A stretch of 14,582 bases of DNA from UBA11164 sp002420085 (lineage in GTDB: Bacteria; Pseudomonadota; Gammaproteobacteria; Xanthomonadales; Xanthomonadaceae), in the NCBI GenBank assembly GCA_031976395.1, contig DALYLJ010000079.1:1-14582 (forward strand). Direction: 5' to 3'. Under the pieces are notes generated by a model, which saw nothing but the letters and a program-made list of their open reading frames with translations, did not search any database and was not told the DNA's origin. The position numbers and the translations under genes are program-made. Below, one piece after another: positions 12,763 through 14,582 of the stretch; within the stretch, counting starts at the first letter, position 1; each line of letters opens with the position of its first letter.

Positions 12763-14040
12763 ATGAGTGCCCCAGCATCCCTGCTGAGTTCGGCCCTCGC
12801 CCAGCCCTGGCTCATGACCGGACTCGCCGTCCTGGCCCTGATCTGCACCGCCTGGCTGGTCGACTGGCTGAGCCGACATGTCCTGTTGCGCGCCATCCGT
12901 CGTCTGGTCGAAGCCACACCGACCCGCTGGGACGACGCCCTGCTCGCGCGCGGCGTCATTTCCCGCCTGGCCCACGTCGCCCCGGCACTGGCGATCTACT
13001 TCGGGGTCGCGATCATCCCGGGTCTGCCCGACGCACTGACCCAGATCAGCCGCAACCTCGCCGCCGCTTACGTCGTGCTCACGCTCGCCCAGGCGATCGC
13101 CGCCCTGCTGGGTGGCATCGACGACATCTACCGCAGCCACAATTCGGAGCGTGCCCGCAATCGGCCGATCAAGGGTTACATCCAGATCACCAAGATCGTC
13201 GTGTACACGATCGCCGGAATCCTGATCATCGCCACCCTGATCGAGCGTTCACCGCTCCTGCTGCTGTCCGGTCTGGGCGCGATGACCGCCGTGCTGTTGC
13301 TGGTATTCCGCGACACCATCCTGTCCCTGGTTGCCAGCGTGCAGTTGTCCGGCAACGACATGGTGCGGGTCGGCGACTGGATCGAAATGCCCAAGTACGG
13401 CGCCGACGGCGATGTCATCGATGTCGCCCTGCATACCGTCAAGGTGCAGAACTGGGACCGCACCATCACCACCATTCCGACCCATGCCCTGATCGCCGAC
13501 AGTTTCCGCAACTGGCGCGGCATGAGCGAATCGGGTGGCCGGCGGATCAAGCGCGCCCTGCACATCGACCAGAACGCGATCCGGCATCTCGACGACCACG
13601 AGCGTGATGCCCTGGAACGCTTCGTCCTGCTGCGCCCGTATCTGGCCGAAAAGCGCCGGCAACTGGCCGACTGGAATCGTCGCCACCAGGGCCAGGCTCC
13701 GGTCAATCTGCGCCGCCTGACCAATGTCGGCACCTTCCGTGCCTACGCCGAAGCCTACCTGCGCGCCCACCCGCGCATCCGCACCGACGCCACCCTGCTG
13801 GTGCGGCATCTGGCACCGGGTCCGGACGGGTTGCCGATCGAACTGTACTGTTTCACCGACACCACCGCCTGGGCCGACTACGAGAGCATCCAGGCCGACC
13901 TGTTCGACCACCTGCTGGCGATCGCCCCGGAGTTCGACCTGCGCCTGTTCCAATCGCCCAGCGGCAACGACATGGGCCAGGCCGCAGCCCGGATCGCCTC
14001 GGTGATGGCGCCCGGGACGGCGGAGGCTGTCCGAACCTGA
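12763..14040 (+). CDS. MscS-family mechanosensitive channel, YbdG type
   Basis: A 425-residue inner-membrane channel expected to open under membrane tension and release solutes on osmotic downshock. It resembles the E. coli YbdG (MscM) branch: membrane segments near residues 15-36, 73-90, 100-118 and 139-160, followed by the pore-lining MscS helix region (about 165-196, with LLLVFRDTILSLVASVQLS). Then comes the beta-domain with VGDWIEMPKYGADGDVID and VKVQNWDRTITTIPTHAL, and FRNWRGMSESGGRRIKRAL, all close to the YbdG pattern. A C-terminal cytoplasmic domain of about 160 residues completes it; overall length is close to that of YbdG. The start is 68 bases after folB; that gap has a 7-bp inverted repeat (12707-12713 with 12729-12735), possibly marking the end of folB transcription. 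No clear Shine-Dalgarno. Confidence 0.93.
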   Translation: MSAPASLLSSALAQPWLMTGLAVLALICTAWLVDWLSRHVLLRAIRRLVEATPTRWDDALLARGVISRLAHVAPALAIYFGVAIIPGLPDALTQISRNLAAAYVVLTLAQAIAALLGGIDDIYRSHNSERARNRPIKGYIQITKIVVYTIAGILIIATLIERSPLLLLSGLGAMTAVLLLVFRDTILSLVASVQLSGNDMVRVGDWIEMPKYGADGDVIDVALHTVKVQNWDRTITTIPTHALIADSFRNWRGMSESGGRRIKRALHIDQNAIRHLDDHERDALERFVLLRPYLAEKRRQLADWNRRHQGQAPVNLRRLTNVGTFRAYAEAYLRAHPRIRTDATLLVRHLAPGPDGLPIELYCFTDTTAWADYESIQADLFDHLLAIAPEFDLRLFQSPSGNDMGQAAARIASVMAPGTAEAVRT

Positions 14041-14197
14041 GGCCATGCCCGGCAGGATCCGGCAGCCCAGAGGCGCCTTCTGCCCCACCGTGGTGTGCTG
14101 TGCCGGGGGAGGGCGAGACAACGGGCCTGTCGGGGCGAACACGATCTGTCGCTGATGCCAGCCATTGCTGATGCCAGGCCGTCCTCGCCGTCCTGGC
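14041..14197. other. Gap between convergent genes
   Basis: This 157-base gap between the channel gene and the - strand edge gene holds a small hairpin (CAGAGG 14068-14073 with CTTCTG 14077-14082, one wobble, 3-base loop) without a U-tract. It also has a 10-base direct repeat GCTGATGCCA (14151-14160 and 14167-14176). I see no gene in it. The hairpin could be a weak terminator. Confidence 0.3.
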
Positions 14198-14582
14198 TCA
14201 CGGCACCTGTGCCGGACGGTCCGGCGATGGGCAATCGGCGAACGTGCGTGCCGCGAAGCGTTGGTTGAGCGCGCGCAGGGGGTCGCGCAGCGGCAGGGGG
14301 CGGCGGTGGCGGTCGTAGACGCCGCCGGTCTGGATGTGGTCGAACAGGGCGAGGCTGTGGAGGGTGGCACGGCCCTGGTCGAGGCCGAGGCTGAGCGTCA
14401 GGCCGTGTGGGTCGGGGGTCGGGGCGATGGCGGTGCAGGCTTCGCCGCGATGGCCGGCCGGCAGGTGCAGGGTGACGCTCGGGCCGCCGGCAGTGACGTG
14501 CAGGGTGGCGCCGTCGTCGCTGTCGGCGTGCAGGCAGAACTGGGTGTCGAGGCCGGAGCCATGACTTGGCAGACGGCCTCGG
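14198..14582 (-). CDS. Unrecognised protein, C-terminal part (partial)
   Basis: The - strand is open from the right edge to a TGA at 14200-14198, giving 127 residues with no Met; the start lies outside the window. The translation has ordinary protein composition: HGSGLDTQFCLHADSDDG, GGPSVTLHLPAGHRGEAC, SLGLDQGRATLHSLALFDH, VYDRHRRPLPLRDPLRALNQ and a short tail ending DRPAQVP. Alternating polar and hydrophobic residues in the first 90 suggest beta-strands. I do not recognise the family. The same stretch is also open on the + strand (shadow frame), but that frame lacks a start with context and reads as Gly/Ala/Val/Glu-biased mirror sequence, so I favour the - strand. It is convergent with the channel gene. 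Confidence 0.55.
   Translation of the reverse strand, partial: RGRLPSHGSGLDTQFCLHADSDDGATLHVTAGGPSVTLHLPAGHRGEACTAIAPTPDPHGLTLSLGLDQGRATLHSLALFDHIQTGGVYDRHRRPLPLRDPLRALNQRFAARTFADCPSPDRPAQVP

Noticed and set aside
14151..14176. 10-base direct repeat GCTGATGCCA as an attachment site or repeat array
   Set aside because: Only two copies, no mobile genes nearby and no further units.
1..14582. CRISPR array, insertion sequence, tRNA or prophage genes
   Set aside because: No repeated spacer pattern, transposase or integrase motifs, terminal repeats or cloverleaf were seen; nearly all the sequence is taken by core genes.
1..14582. Frequent GATCG-type words as a possible uptake or methylation signal
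   Set aside because: They fall mostly in coding sequence as Ile-Gly, Asp-Arg and similar codon pairs, fitting codon bias; I could not compute enrichment.

Overview
This GC-rich window is a stretch of ordinary bacterial chromosome, most likely from a gammaproteobacterium. Two things point that way. One is the cytochrome oxidase cluster order ctaD - small ORF - ctaG - ctaE - DUF2909 - SURF1 - Sco-like - ctaA - ctaB, which resembles the pseudomonad/xanthomonad layout. The other is tsaD divergent from an rpsU-yqeY-dnaG block. A Xanthomonadales-like host is my best guess, but only from memory of gene layouts and protein style, with no search run.

Bases 1-6086 hold an aa3-type cytochrome c oxidase cluster on the + strand: the end of subunit I (ctaD), a 36-residue one-helix protein, the CuB chaperone ctaG, subunit III (ctaE), SURF1, a cysteine-free Sco-like membrane protein, heme A synthase (ctaA) and heme O synthase (ctaB). 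Together these supply structural subunits, CuB insertion, and heme O then heme A synthesis. One small gene, a DUF2909 twin-helix protein, lies inside the cluster on the opposite strand. Strong perfect hairpins without U-tracts follow the stop codons of the two structural genes.

Bases 6131-11083 are on the - strand. Read in the direction of transcription they are rpsU (S21), a rho-independent terminator, a YqeY/GatB-like gene, dnaG (primase) and a secreted S9-family serine peptidase. The sigma factor gene rpoD, which follows dnaG in many relatives, is not there. Upstream of rpsU, in a 93-base gap, lie what look like two divergent sigma70-type promoters sharing almost the same -10 bases, one for rpsU and one for tsaD.

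Bases 11177-14040 are + strand: tsaD (tRNA t6A synthesis), folB (dihydroneopterin aldolase) and a YbdG-type mechanosensitive channel. A perfect consensus DnaA box abuts the folB start. The right edge holds the C-terminal part of an unrecognised - strand protein with no internal Met codon.

I saw no mobile element, CRISPR array, tRNA/rRNA gene or defence system, and no gap longer than 300 bases. The less ordinary points are the RNA hairpins, the small proteins of the oxidase cluster, the extra segments in CtaA and CtaB, the shared promoter, and the unassigned edge gene.
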